Notes: a model not told the origin generated them from the letters alone. Counted from the first letter of the stretch, positions 21,640 through 34,309 are shown. The stretch is DNA of 64,000 nucleotides from Gambelia wislizenii (GCA_030847615.1 JAUMIR010000004.1:233534501-233598500); one strand, 5' to 3'. A program made the numbers and translations.

Positions 21640-24600
21640 CTGCATTTGCCATCATTCCAGTCAACATGATGGGACTTATACACCTGGAAGGTGTCTGGTT
21701 GAGGAAGGCTGGATTAGAGTTTGCTTGCTGAAGACAGAGCAAACTGTGAGAAGACACCAATTTTCTCCATCAACACTTGAACCCCCTCTTTGCCACAGAA
21801 TTTAATCTGTTCGGTGACTTCTTCCAGCTATCTGCCAAAATGAAATAACTTTGCTGCCCTGAGAGTCTGGGAATCCTAGAAAACAAACTTAAATCCACAA
21901 AATAATTGAAGTATAGTTTTACTGAGCTGTTCAGTTTGGTTCTGATTTTTATTACAATGTCAACAAGTGTTTAATTTGTTTTAAAGTTTAGGTTCTTAAG
22001 TCTGAGTGATATACGGTAGTTTACAGCTTGCTGGCAAGAGCTACTGGTGGCGGGCGGGGGGAGGGGGGAGAAAGTGCATATAAAGGCAGTTCTAAGTTTG
22101 ACATTATAAAAGAGGGAGCAAAGCCAAAAGCAGCAAGCAGCACCGTTTTTTTCAGTCCTGGCCAGTTTTGGGAATTGCTCACATATTGCCATCAGTAGCT
22201 ACAGGATACATTTCTCTTCTCTTAACCAATCTCATCTGGAGAGTATAATTAAAAAAGAAATGTCTTAATATGTAATTTCTCCCCCCAAAAACATTTACAG
22301 ATGTTAACCAGGGAGGCATTCCACAAAGTAACACTGCTCTGTGCACCACTCTTATTCATTTCAGGAGGTGGGTGTGTGTGGGTGGGAATACTGTTTACAT
22401 GTGAATTGTGCTCCTCACTGCTACAGTGGCTGTAGGTTGATTTCCTCCTAACAAGCTTTCTGGTGGCTTGAGTCTTTAGCTTGAAAGAAACAACTAATTT
22501 AGTACAAGAGAGAAGGGAAGCTGGGGGGTCAATCAACTCATCTGTCTGTAGCTTTTAACTAGGCTGGTTTAGAAACTGCAGCCAACTGCTGTACTCAGGT
22601 ACAAGCTTTCAGGGCTTCAGCTGTCCTCAGTATTCCAGAGTTTATTTCCTAGTCTAATTTCAAGCAAATAGCAAACTACATTTTAGATTTTAGTGAGTGT
22701 GTTTTCTGTTTTCTGTCAGCTTTCCCGGACCAGCTTCCTCTTTGTTAGGTGCTGGTAAACACATTTGTAGAAATACAGTGAACAAACCCAGGAGGGGATC
22801 TACTTTTATTTATATGGCTGGGCACAAGAAAGCAATAGCATAAAATGGAGGGGCTTTATAGAAGCTTTCATTCCCTAGAGAATTATTTAAAAGTGGGGGA
22901 GGGGGGCTTTCCTCAGCTGGCTAAAAAATGGTGCAAGCAGACGTCTTTGATTGCTCTGCTGACTTGCACACGTGTCAGTCCCAGTTCTGCAATGTAAACT
23001 GAAGTGGAACTTTTTTCTCAGAGCCAAGTACTTCATGATTTACACAGCCGTATCAAATATCTCTGGAGTACCCTGCAAGAAGGTGATGGCTAAAACCTCA
23101 GTTCTGACATTTGCAGCCCAGACACAGTTGTCTGATTCAGCACCAACCCCCCTCACTGGCTTTGATTGGAGCCAGAGACTTGAGTAAATCACAGGAATTT
23201 CTTGATTTTTCTGAGGGCCATGAGCGCTAAGTGTTTTCCGGTACCTACTTCCTGCCATATCTAAAACAACAGCAGCTGCAGGGCCCTGATAGAGAAGCAT
23301 CCTAGAGCACAAATTTTCACAAATTGGATGGGAAAGAAAAAGAGGGTGAGGGTGGGAGTGGGAAGAAGGGATCTATTCAGAGAGCCGATAACATAGGCAC
23401 ACATACAGCATCAGATTTGTCGTTGCCAACAATAGCCCCGAAGGCTAAAGGCAATGAAGTTAGAAGCAAACCAAACCCTCTGCTGCTGTGACCATGGGAA
23501 TAGTAAGTTTCCATGCTGGCTAGGATAACAAAGTTAGCCACAATGCACTTGTCCTATTGTGCTGAATATCTAACTTTGATTAGCTAATGTCTCCAAAGGA
23601 CAGATAAGGAAGGATAAGTGACTCAGACTTGAAGGCTTTTGTGCCTTTTCTTTTTCTTTTTACTGTTACTGGGGCTGTTTGAAAATGTTTTGGATGTTTC
23701 CAATAAGGAAAAATTTGCCAGCGAGAAACATATTACAGAATGTAGTCAGAGTCCAAATAAACAGCTTGAGTGTTGATGGAGAAAAAGCGACATTCACAAC
23801 AATAATACTGTTGCCATTTTCTGGGCTGCTGATTTCCAGACAGGGGGAGAAAGTTTGCTGGCAATTGGTGAGGCTGACTTGCTATAACACTTCTGATGTT
23901 GTTATATTGCTGAAATACATGCAAAACAGTGATGCAGAGACTTCCATTGTCTTATAGTGTATTTATATTACATATTCACAGCAGTCTGACACCTCTTTAA
24001 CTATAATGACTCCACCCTATGGTATCCTCGGGTTTGGCAAGGTATTTAAAGAAGTCTAGGGCAAAATTCCCAGAACTATAGTACTAGAGCTCTCCAGTAG
24101 AGAATTCTAAGTACTTCACCAAACTATAAATCCCAAGATTTCATAGTGTTGTTTTGTTCTGTAAACATATTTTCATTTTAAAATTTCAAATATATCCCAG
24201 CCTTTCAAGGCTATTTCACTCATGTGTAATTATTTAAAGCAATGAACTTCTGAGCATGATTTCGCAGCAATTACATGTTTGAGGCATCTTGTTTGCTAAA
24301 TGACCACTATCTTAAGGTAAGACATCCTTCAATTCCTCCAACAGTCAAGGGGTTCATTTCCTATTGTCACAACCTTCCTCATCCTTTTGATGTGTGGGCT
24401 CTTCCCAATAGCTTCTATGGTAGAAATAAACAGGGGCTGGTATAATTGGGCACCTGCCAAGGCCCATTCATCATGATGGGTCCATCTCTGATAGTCCTTC
24501 GCTCTCTCCTTTGCCACTGCCATCTGCTTGCTCACCTCGACCTGGTATACAAATATATGCTAACAATAGTGAAGAGGAGCACAACAAAAACAGCAACCAG
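21640..24600. other. Intron 10 sequence without recognisable gene; unique core near 22540-23310
   Basis: The core is non-repetitive and less AT-rich, with a G-rich run near 22050-22070 and a CACGTG-like/CACACGTGTC patch near 22968. Near 24000-24150 a decayed foldback element shows 'aactataaatccca' and 'attcccagaactatag' arms. I found no splice-flanked reading frame. The core could hold a regulatory element, but only comparison could show that. Confidence 0.4.
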
Positions 24601-24619
24601 GTATAAACAGGTCAATACT

Positions 24620-24815
24620 GAGAGTCCTTTCACACTACATGATTATAACACTATGACTTCACTTTTAATGGCCATGGTTACAACATTTGGAATCCTGGGA
24701 TTTAGAGTTGGGGGGGGGCATTTAGCATTCTCAGCCAGATGGCTCTAATGCCTCATGAAACAACAAACCTCAGGATCCCATAAAATGCAGCCATTGGAGT
24801 TAATGTGGAATCACA
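24620..24815. mobile_element. Foldback MITE, about 195 bp
   Basis: The left end 'gtcctttcacactacatgattataacactatgacttcactt' matches, inverted, the decayed right half ('ccattggagttaatgtggaatca'). It is the same family as the element at 37463-37676, with which it shares the 'tttcac/tg...attata...cactatga' end. Confidence 0.6.
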
Positions 24816-25063
24816 GAGAGAGGGAGACCTCCTGAGATTCTCTTGACAACAGGCTTCCCAAAATCTAGTGGTGGCTTTAGAAGTCAAGAAAGGCTAGAAA
24901 CTGGATTATTATTTGTAACTGTGCTAGGAAATGGAATTTGCCACTGAGAACTGTGGATGTAAAGAAAATAACTCCTACCAACAGGATCCATAAAAGCTGA
25001 GCAACCCCAAGACCTAGTAGAAAGAATTTTTTTAAAAAAAAGAATTGGGGAAGGGGTCAAGAA

Positions 25064-25294
25064 ATGTGTGTAAGTGCCTTCAAGTTGCCTGTTAACTTAT
25101 GGTGACCCCATGAATTTTATAGGGTTTTCTTAGGCAAGGATTACTCAGAGGTGGTTTTGCCAGTTCCTTCTTGTGAGATGTAGCCTACAGCACTTGGTAT
25201 TCATTGGAGGTCTTCCATTCAAGTACTAACCAGGGTTGACTTTGCTTAGCTTCCAAGATCAGATGGGATCTGGTGCTTTTAGGGTATTTAGGTC
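25064..25294 (-). mobile_element. 5S-rRNA-headed SINE with RTE/BovB-type tail (5S-Sauria type)
   Basis: On the minus strand the head reads as a diverged 5S rRNA: ATCCCATCTGATCTTGGAAG, CTAAGCA, CTGGTTAGTACTTGAATGG, GAATACCAAGTGCTGTAGGC. These cover the internal control region (box A, intermediate element, box C). The 3' part ends GGGGTCACCATAAGTTAACA...GACTTGAAGGCAC, which resembles the 3' end of the BovB copy at 15650-15700. That explains mobilisation by the BovB machinery. The SINE lies in the same direction as NFATC1 transcription. It is not a functional 5S gene. Confidence 0.88.
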
Positions 25295-25299
25295 AACTT

Positions 25300-26630
25300 T
25301 CAGGAAATACACTGAAAATAATATTGCAGTAAGACTTGGCACTACCCTCCCTCTATATATTAATGTTGTATCATAATATCTCTGTATCATAATGTCTCTG
25401 ATATATTATATCTCACTATAGAATATTTGCTAACAAAATTCTAAGAATGTTTCAGGTGACATAAAAGAAGTTGTCAGCCCTGCCTTTTTTGTTCTTGGAG
25501 TAGAAAAGAGAAAGGTATATTTCTATTGCTGTTTCTGCCCAGAAATTTAGCCTCAAGTGGATTTATGGACAATGTCAAGAAAGAAAGGAAGGAAGGAAAG
25601 AAAAGAAGAGAACATCATAATTTCAAGCCTTCCAAAGTTGCATTTCTGTAGCTCCATTATACTTGGGCATGAAAGAGAAAAACCCCCACTGAAGATTAGT
25701 AAAATTCTGTCCCACTTACAAAGACTCTGTTCATATTAATTCAGTTTGAGCGTTTGGGCTATCTTTTTTTAGGAAGAGCACACAAGAGAGGAATTTATTA
25801 ATTTGTAATTCTTTCTCAGAATGCTTTGATTTTGTAGCTTTATCTTATATACACATATAAAACTCTCCCTAAAGTCAATGGTTTGGATACGCAGCCCCCC
25901 CCCTGCAATTAAATATTTCTTTGAATGCTATATAAAGGAAGTACCACAGTGACTCTGGTTTTGAGGTGCTAAATATTCTGCCTGAAAACTACTGAGTGCA
26001 GGTGTTTCCCCAAATTCATATTAAATATAGCATTAAAACTTGTGTGGGTGGTTATATTCTCTGCTTTCAGTTTCAGTTGGGTCAGCACAGGTTTTCCCCC
26101 ACTATGAAGCTGTGGGTAGTAGGTGCATGAGACGAGACAGCAATATACAAAACACTGCAAAACATTCACTGCTTTTTATATACATTCTTTAATCCATCAA
26201 TTATCACTGTGTCCCCCACACTTGACCAGCATTCTGTTGATGAACGCACAGATCTGAGAGGCAGCAGCTGGCTCAGGTTGACCCAATGGACATTGGAGCC
26301 AAATGGGGATTTGGACCTCTGGCCCAGGGCCCTCTCCTATGGTTGCTTATAGACTGATCTGGGGAGGCAGCTCACTCTCAAATTGTGAGGGAAGGCCTCC
26401 CTGGTTGCCCTGTGGACCACTCGTGGTCTAACCTCTAACTATTAATCACAAGACACTGGCCCTCAATTTTTTTTAAAAAAATCTTTTTTTTCTTTCACGC
26501 ATTTCCTTTATCTTTATATGTTAAAAAAATAGTCAAGGCATGCATTTTTAAAAATCTTTAAAAGAACCTATCAACAGCTGGAGAATTTGAAAAACAGTTT
26601 TTTGGACTGCCATACATAGGGATAAAATAG
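25300..26630. other. Intron 10 sequence without recognisable gene
   Basis: A GGAA/GAAA-rich patch lies at about 25578-25612. A GC-richer unassigned stretch lies at 26220-26460. No exon is seen. Confidence 0.5.
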
Positions 26631-26632
26631 GC

Positions 26633-26757
26633 CTTGGAAAAGTTACCTTTTGGAGCTATATCTCCCAGAGTCCCCCTGTCAGCATGACCACTAGCCATTC
26701 TAGTTAGGAAAGTATGGGAACTGTAGTAAAAAAAAAACTAACTTTGCCAAGCTCTGG
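26633..26757. mobile_element. Foldback MITE
   Basis: The ends CCTTGGAAAAGTTACCTTTTG and AACTAACTTTGCCAAGCTCT are inverted. The family is the same as at 20290, 28943 and 33717. An A-run of nine at 26730 sits in the right arm. Confidence 0.65.
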
Positions 26758-26759
26758 GA

Positions 26760-28940
26760 GGAAACGTCAGTGAACTTGATGGGGCTTATTTCTGATTAGC
26801 CATGCATTGGGTTGTGCTGTCAGAAAATTAGTACAGTCAAGCCACTGGACTATCAGATCCATTTCTCATAATGATGATCTGTTCTGTGGATGGATTTGTA
26901 GCCAGTCTTCTTATTGAATAAGAGTGGGTAATAGTTATACACACCACTATATCCGCACTCACTTATCCACTTTGGGGAAGATGTGTATCTGGTCCTTTGA
27001 CTTTGCTTCGAGATTCAGTTGCAATACCTCATGGTATTATGTTATTCTTAAGTCTGAGCTCCCTGATGTTATTCCCAAACCTCACTTCTGTTATGAAAAC
27101 ATTTGTAATCTTTCTTGAATTACACATAATGCTTTAAAAATCCTTTCCAATCCTTTCCCTCTGTAATCTCTGCATTTCTGTAGCATACAGACCTGAACCT
27201 CAAACGAGGGAAATTGTGGGAGCTAGCTGTCTTACAAGCAATGGAACACTTTTCAATTTGGGATAAGACGAGGATGCAGCCTGAACACAGATGTTTTCAG
27301 AGAAATCTGTAAGTGTACTGAAGCAATCCCTCCATGAGCCATACACCTCTTCCCTCCTGGCAGACGGTGTATTCCCAAGCTGGTGCTGGAGAGAATTGGG
27401 GAAATGCTGAAAGCCAACCTCTTAACTATTTTAGTAGAGGAAAACAGTGCTGGTGTGCCAGCTTCGTATCCTGTAAAACTGTATTCTTCTAATGAAAATT
27501 CACTGCTATGGGAGGGCAGGCATGATAAAAGTTATTTTTTGGATGACAACTCCCACGTTGCTTTTTTTTTAAAGAGTTGAAATACAAAAAGTAACTTCTT
27601 CAAGCTGTGGAAGACTCATAGTTCAATGGCAGAATATATACTTCGCATACAGAAAGCCCTAGTTTCAATATCTGACAGTGATTTTTTTTAAAAGATGAAA
27701 TAAACATGTGATAGAAGAGGTCTCTTCCTGAGATCCTGTTTCCAATCAGTGTGAACAATACAAAGAAAATGGGATAGACCAAGGGGCTGACCATGTAAAG
27801 GACAGCTTCCTATACAGCCTAGGTAGAAAATATTTACCATGATGCCTCTGAAACAATCCTATCCAGTGATGTGCAATTGAAGGCAAACACAGTGTTGAAA
27901 TGAGCACTGAGAGACCCTAAGCAGGTTTTTTCCCCCTTGCATTCAGTAACGTTATTATTCTTACTATTAATGATAATTAGTCTTCAGATACATACATACA
28001 TCTCCAAAACTGATTCATATGGGTTATCTTTGAAAATGTGACATGAGTTTCTTGCAAGTCAATATAACAGATTTCATGTTAATTTACAGTGTTGGCTTTA
28101 ATAGTTATGGTCTGAAACTATTCTTAATGGATAATCCAGACAGTCTGAGCTAAGGGTGATGTCAAGCATGTACCTTTGTCTAAGATTAGGTTTTGGAATG
28201 GTTCACATATTAATTTCACATTTTCAAATATTAATCAACAATGGTAGAGAAATTAGCCTTGATAATATGCTTTCCATTAAAGGCAAAACTAAAAAAAAAA
28301 GTAAAAGAGGAAAAGATAGATAGATGGAAAAATGGGAGACTGATCCAACCGCTGCAATATTGTGAAATTATATTTTTGAGCTACTACCTGGAGCACTGTT
28401 TTAGACAGCTTTCTTCATCTGATCTCACTTTTTTGTGGGGGTGACATTTCACTCAATGAACGCCCAAAGAATATTCAGCAAGATCAGCTATATGCATTTT
28501 ACTGGCACACATTAGCATAATTGCATACTGTATTTCAAGTCATCAAGAAGAAAAATTCACAGCTGTACATAAATGTGGGTAGGAGTTTTGAAGAAGATGC
28601 TTGTTTGCCCCTCTAATGAACATGAAAGGGGCAATAAAGGACTTAAAGTTATGTTTTAGAGCAAATGTGGCAGCTTTTAACGTTTGCAAGGTCTACTTTA
28701 GTTTTACAAGGATCTAGAAGTCCACTGATTAAAGCCGTGGGCAAAAGAGTGAGTCACAGCAATGACACAGAATTAAGGAACAGAGTGCCTTTGGGTACAT
28801 GCTTAAAACAGGAATTTGTTGTAACTACCAGAATTGAGTTCACAGTCCTTTCACAGAAAAATCAGTTTCTAGGTTCCTCTCCTTGTAATCTACTGCAAGT
28901 AACCAAGACAACTACTAGTAGATCCTGACCTATGTTCTGC
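26760..28940. other. Intron 10 sequence without recognisable gene
   Basis: The segment looks unique and AT-rich, with chance ORFs under 100 codons and no repeat signature strong enough to name. Confidence 0.5.
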
Positions 28941-28942
28941 CC

Positions 28943-29088
28943 AAAGCTTTGAAAAGTTACCCTTTAGACTACACTTTCCAAAATTCTACTAGTCATATTA
29001 ACTAATGATACTGGCTGGAGGATTCTGGCTATTATAGTCCTAAAAAAAAGAAAAAAAGAAAGAAAGAAAAAGGATGTTTTCAGGCCCT
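28943..29088. mobile_element. Foldback MITE with an expanded A/G-rich right arm
   Basis: The left arm 'aaaagttaccctttagactacactttcca' pairs with 'ggattctggctattatagtcctaaaa'. The right arm has expanded into (AAAG)n at about 29041-29073. It is the same family as 26633. Confidence 0.6.
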
Positions 29089-29668
29089 CTTTCTGCCCAC
29101 CCCTGTACCAGATACCAGTTTTCAAAGACTGTCCTCTACTTTAAGAACTCAGCCATTATGTATCTGAAAGAGATTGCTTGGTAGTTTGTTATGGCTCTGC
29201 TGACTAGAGAGCTAACAGGTTTCAGGCTATGGTATAAAGGCACCTGAGGCAGCAGCTTGTTGAGGCTAAATAGTTCAGGGTTAGGCTAGTGACTGAACTG
29301 GATTCTACTGGGATTCCAAATGCTGCCTTGACTTCCATACAATAAAAGTGGGGATATAAATGTGATGAATTCAATAAATTGCACTGATGACATTCCATCT
29401 TCACTGGTCTCTACTTGAAGCACGAGTTTCATTGCTTAATCTTCTAACAGAAATCCAAACAATGTATTTTTCCAGATTTAGAATGCAGACTAAAACATTT
29501 CATACAAATTCTAAGAGAAATGTCTCCTTTTGTGGGGGTAAAAACATGGGTCTAAGAAAGGAAAGGCTGGGATGCATCTTGATAATCAAAGTGAGTCAAC
29601 TGGCCATGCTTCCACAAGATAGGAACCAAAAAAGCTTATTATCTATGCTTTATTTAGCTTATTAATTT

Positions 29669-29690
29669 TACACACACACACACACAAAGT
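29669..29690. repeat. (CA)n microsatellite
   Basis: An uninterrupted run of about nine CA units. Confidence 0.9.
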
Positions 29691-29868
29691 TGCCAAGTAA
29701 ATGTACAATCCCCTGTGCTTTACCTCAGCTGTCAAAGAAATAATAAACTGTGCCTCACATTATCTCTCAAAAATTAATTCTGGTTTTTGACTGTCAGCAA
29801 CTATGCTCAAGAACAGTAGCAATTCTGTATTTTTGGCTACTAACCTGGGTTTAGTGAGGCTTCCAATA

Positions 29869-29904
29869 GATAGATAGATAGATAGACAGACAGATAGACA
29901 GAGA
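29869..29904. repeat. (GATA)n/(GACA)n microsatellite
   Basis: About five GATA units are followed by mixed GACA and GATA units. GATA/GACA arrays are common in reptile genomes. Confidence 0.9.
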
Positions 29905-30299
29905 AGCATTACCATTGAGCAAAGGCCTGGCTATTTTATTGTTTCATAATACAATAACATATATTGCCAATATACCTTATATTAACACGTCTCCTTCCAA
30001 GGGTAAACCTGCTCCTTGTGTACAGTATATTCAGAATATATTTGACTGATTCAGTTTCTGATAGATTATGTTACTATACATGCATATTATGTATGTACGT
30101 ATGTAACACTGTATATCTAACATATGCTACGTAATATATAACACATACCTCCCCTGCACTATTCATGAACACGTCACAGCCACAGTGTGGGGGATCTGCA
30201 TCCTATTAGTATCAAAGTCCTCCAAGCACTGACTTTGTGGTTATTTCCTAAACTACCATGTTCTGGTTCAGGCAAATGCTTGATTGAGGCAACCTCAAG

Positions 30300-31080
30300 C
30301 CTAGGCTGCTCCAGTCACATATTACAGCTGTATCTTCCTGCTCAATAAATCTTGAACCAGGATTGGTCAACAGTGGTATGGAGAGTGGAAGTGTGGATGC
30401 TTTCCTGTATAAATATGACTGCCCCGTATCACAGATCTTGCTGTCTGTGCAACAAGCCCATACCCATTTACTTCCAGCTACCTGCCTTTATGGTCCTCTG
30501 TTCTTCCCAAGTTCTAGGCTTGAGTTTGGCTAGTCATCAGCTTCTGTCTTCCAAGTTGCCTCATCTTGTCTGGGTTCTTCTGACCTCCCTGGTGTCTCTC
30601 ACGTCCTCTGCTATTCCACACACCGGTCTGCAGAACAACTTCTTGGATTTAGCCACTGCCAGTACTTATCGTTACAAGCTTGCCTGTTTCCTAGTGATAG
30701 TTTGCCTCATTCCGCTGCACTCCAAAGGAGATTGCTGGCCCTGATCCAGAAGGAACTGATCCTCTAGTCTCTCAGCCTCAACATGGCCAAGGACACCAAC
30801 TACCCGAAATTTCAGACGCATCCTTCAACACAAGTACCCATATTTTGTCCCCCTAAAGCCAGTGTCCACCCAGGGTGTCCTGATTCACTCTTCCTAAAAG
30901 AGCATGCCACCAGAATTACTGCTCTTTGCTACATCTGCAAATCTTATGCAATTGATAGGATTGGCCAAAATCTTGATGAAAAGAGACAAGGCCTCTCAGT
31001 GGCCCCACCTTGGCTACTGGCCGACTTTTAGAAAAATAATTTCTCCAGAAGCATTTTTGTTAAGACAGGCCAGGTCATTA
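30300..31080 (+). other. Unassigned segment with two open frames; possible decayed LTR element
   Basis: A frame of 130 codons (30352-30744) and one of 82 codons (30783-31031) lie close together on the plus strand, with an AATAAA just before them (about 30343). The order 'AATAAA, C/T-rich stretch, short spacer, ATG' recalls an LTR R-U5 and gag start. However, I see no matching second LTR, no convincing primer-binding site and no gag motif. Treat it as unknown. Confidence 0.15.
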
Positions 31081-31981
31081 GAGTAACGGGAGTTTAAGCA
31101 GCTCCCACAGTGGCTGTGGACTGATCTGCCAACACTGTGCAGCTCTCCAGTGACACTCCCCAGAAATATTTCAAACGAATATCATATTCCAGTGATGAAT
31201 GCAAGCATCTGAACAATGCTTTCTTGGGAAAGAAGGCTCTGCTTCTGCACAATGTAAATTTTTTTTTTGGCAGCAGCTCAGGCTTATAAGCAAACAAATG
31301 ATACTATAACTTATGCACAGCAGGGCCATATCCACTGAACAAAATTACAAGTAATTTTTAAAAACCCTTCCTATTTCAAATGACATTATAGAAGAAAGTG
31401 AACAATGGAAGCATGGAAAAGACTCTCAGTTGCCTTCCCATTTATTTGTGGAAGAACTATTTTGGATTAAGTAACTTATCTAGTATTTAATTACATTACA
31501 TTTACATTTAATTGCATTAAATGCTAAGTAACCTAACTAGCATTTAAGGATCAGTACATTGGGCTAATTAAAAGTTTAATGCAAAAGGAACACATTTATG
31601 TGCATCTTGGTTTATCGCTTCTGCAGGGCTGTAACCAACAGTGTTCTTCTTTCTCACTTTTTAATACTTAGCACTGCTTTTCTGTCACACCAAAAGTCCT
31701 GAACAGTGTTACTACAAAAGAAAGGCAAAGAATCTCAGTCTTTTTACAAAAAAATACACAAAAACAAAACAAAACCTCACCATCTTTAGACATCGACTAT
31801 GTACAGCAGTGGAATTCAAAGATCTTCTCCTCAGGCAACCATGTCCACTTTGATCTGTCCACTGAATACTCCACTGCAGAGGATTCTCAAGTGCATTCCA
31901 GCATGTGCTCTTAGTCTATGCCATATGGCATGCTGCACTTGCATCTTGTAAAAATGTCCATCCAATATTCTCAGGTGAGTA

Positions 31982-32680
31982 CAGGAAGCCCCCACTTATC
32001 CAACAAGTTAGGGGCCACAGCTGTGTCAGAAACTGGAATTGGTTGAAGAGCAGAACCCACATAGGGATCATGAGGAAATTACGGTGCCTTGCTTAGGACT
32101 GCCTATGTGAGCCCATGGGTGCCGGTGCCTATGCCCACCTGCCTGTGCACCACAAAATCTCTCACTTGGCTTGGTGACTTTCCCCCTTTTTAGTTCACTG
32201 TGCAAGCAGCACAGTGCGGTCAGTCCCAAGCAAGCCTCCATAGGCAAGAACTGTCAAAAGGATGGATTTCTCATTGAATGAATGAAACTTGTCCTTAATT
32301 TGCCAATCTTTATTTTTATATATATAATAGTTATTTACACCCCACTCCTCAGCCACAAGGCTATGAGAGTGGCTTACAAATTGTTTTTTTTAAGCAATAG
32401 CAATTTACACATCTACACTGCATTAAGCAGTTTCCAATGTGTGTTAGCTAATTGCCCCCACAAGCTGGGTACTCATTTTACCGACCTATGAAAGGATGGA
32501 AGGCTGAGTGAATCTTGGAGCTCTCTGCAATCGAACTTGCAACATGGTGACTTGCAGTACTGGCATTTAACCACTGCGCCACCAGGGCTCCCAATCTTAA
32601 ATTGTCTGGCTTATATGAGCTATATAAATTGTCCAGCTTATATGAGCTATAATGAACTGTTGAAAAGCGGGGGCTTCCTG
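31982..32680. mobile_element. TA-flanked DNA transposon (mariner/pogo-type), 699 bp with a nested SINE
   Basis: The ends CAGGAAGCCCCCACTTATCC and GAAAAGCGGGGGCTTCCTG are inverted, with TA on both sides (31980-31981 and 32681-32682). A tRNA-headed SINE occupies about 32305-32592. A 30-bp tandem duplication (TTGTC(T/C)(G/A)GCTTATATGAGCTATA) lies next to the SINE head at about 32600-32653. Without the SINE the element would be about 400 bp. It has no coding region. Confidence 0.85.
32305..32592 (-). mobile_element. tRNA-headed SINE nested in the TA-flanked element
   Basis: On the minus strand it begins GGGAGCCCTGGTGGCGCAGT, then GGTTAAATGCC and GTTGCAAGTTCGATTGC. These are good tRNA A-box and B-box matches for a pol III promoter. 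Its tail runs into 'ctgaggagtggggtgtaaataa' and an A/T-rich end. The 3' boundary is approximate. Confidence 0.8.
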
Positions 32681-32906
32681 TAGTCCAGGGCACTCAATCC
32701 ACCATTACTGAACATCTCCTTGTGGAACACCTAGTTTCACAGACCACAATCTGAACATCATTGCTTTAGAGTTAATAGTATCTCCTGTAGCTCATTTCCA
32801 TTTAGAATTCTCTTAACTATTTCAAACTCAACATGTTTACCTTTCTTTTCTTCTTGTTGCCATTCAACACCAGTTTATTCCTCAATAACCTATTGTTCAA
32901 TAGATT

Positions 32907-33078
32907 TGTCTTCAAGTCAACTCTTACAGTGACCCTATCATTGGGTTTCATTGCCTGAGGCTGAGAGAGTATAACTTGCCCAACGTCACCCAGTGGGTTT
33001 CCATGGTTGAGTGGGGATTTGAAACCTGGTCTCCCATAGTCCTAGTCCAACACTCAAACCACTACACAGCCCTGGCTC
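32907..33078 (-). mobile_element. tRNA-headed SINE (Sauria type), shortened copy
   Basis: On the minus strand it runs from a head with GTGGTTTGAGTGTTGGACTA to the middle motif CACTGGGTGACGTTGGGCAA and a tail with GGGTCACTGTAAGAGTTGAC-like sequence. It is the same family as 34310-34546, with an internal deletion. Confidence 0.8.
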
Positions 33079-33716
33079 TTACCTTTGTCTCTGTCTTCTC
33101 AATTGCTTACTCTAGCACCATCACTATCCATCCTGTCAATGACACATTGACACCTTGGTATTATTTTAGGTTCTTTCAATCTGTCACCAACTATATAACT
33201 TCCCCCTGTACTACACAGCAAAAACCTGCTGCTCCTTTTTTACCATTAAAACTCTGGTTCATCTCTCCCTCGGATGACTAGAACTTTCGCACACCTGCTA
33301 AAATCATTCATCTCTCTCCTCATTCAGGCCATATGACACTTCTGTTCCAAGTTCCCTCCACTATACCTTTCCCCATCAAGCATATACTCCTTGGCCTTCA
33401 GAGCTGTAATGTTGCTGTTAGGTTTCTTATCCTGGAATGGTCAAAACTGCAAAACAGCATTTGTTTTTACTTTCATTTTTTTGGAGCTCTTTAATTTAAG
33501 CCCACAGTTCTTCCTTCTCTTTTGTCCCACTATAGTATCATGTACACTTGTTTAAATTATAGTGTCCCTTTGTTAATTAGTATTGGGGACTGTAACTGAA
33601 CTCCAAAAAAAGTCTTGTGTCCTTGACTGTGCTCTCACAAGCTTGAAAGGCCTCTGTCAGTTGGTAGAGAACAATGCAAGTGTAAAATGGATCTACAGGG
33701 AATTATTTGCTTGGCC

Positions 33717-33840
33717 AGAGCTATGAAAAATTAGGTTTTTGGACTACAACCCCTAGAATTTGTCAACCAGCATGGCCATTGGCCATGTTTGCTGGAGAAT
33801 TCTGAGTAGGTAGACCAAAACAGTGACTTTTCCAGGTTCT
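33717..33840. mobile_element. Foldback MITE with a central perfect palindrome
   Basis: The outer arms 'gctatgaaaaattaggtttttggactaca' and 'tagaccaaaacagtgacttttccaggttct' are inverted. The centre contains 'catggccattggccatg', a palindrome. Confidence 0.7.
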
Positions 33841-34065
33841 GAATTTGACATAATCTTACAAATCTTAATGTGCCTCTGTTCTCAAATGCTTTGCCTCTTC
33901 AAGAATTGAATTGTGTCTCCTCTTTCCTTCTTTCATCTAATTTTTCATTTATTTCATCCCCTCCTCTTCCCCCACCCCTCGACACTGCAACAAGTTACAG
34001 AAGAAATAAGGAGGGAATTGGATGAGCCAGGGCTTGGCAGGGCTCTAGTAGGCAATGAAACTATA

Positions 34066-34296
34066 CAGTTGCCCCACTGTATCCTCGGATTTGGTATCCA
34101 TGGATTTAAGTATTCACAGCTTGAAAATATTCTTTAAAAAATAATAATTCAAAAAGCAAACCTTGATTTTGCTGTCTTATATAAGGGACACCAATTTTGC
34201 TATGCCATCGTATATAATGGGACTTGAGTATTCACGGATTTTGGTATCCTCAGGGAGTCCTGGAACCAAACCCCAGCGAATATGAAGGGACAACTG
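34066..34296. mobile_element. Tigger/pogo-type MITE, 231 bp, TA target duplication
   Basis: The ends CAGTTGCCCCACTGTATCC and the decayed inverse GAATATGAAGGGACAACTG are flanked by TA (34064-34065 and 34297-34298). The inner block 'gggacttgagtattcacgga', 'ttttggtatcctcaggg' and 'gtcctggaaccaa' is characteristic of Tigger-type MITEs. A SINE begins immediately after its right end. Confidence 0.85.
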
Positions 34297-34309
34297 TATT
34301 TTGTTTTTA

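Noticed and set aside
25180..25290. Possible 5S rRNA gene
   Set aside because: The 5S-like part is diverged and is joined to a BovB-like tail, as in 5S-headed SINEs. It is not a free-standing 5S gene.
32560..32592. Possible tRNA gene
   Set aside because: The A- and B-box-like sequence belongs to a SINE head; no complete cloverleaf follows.
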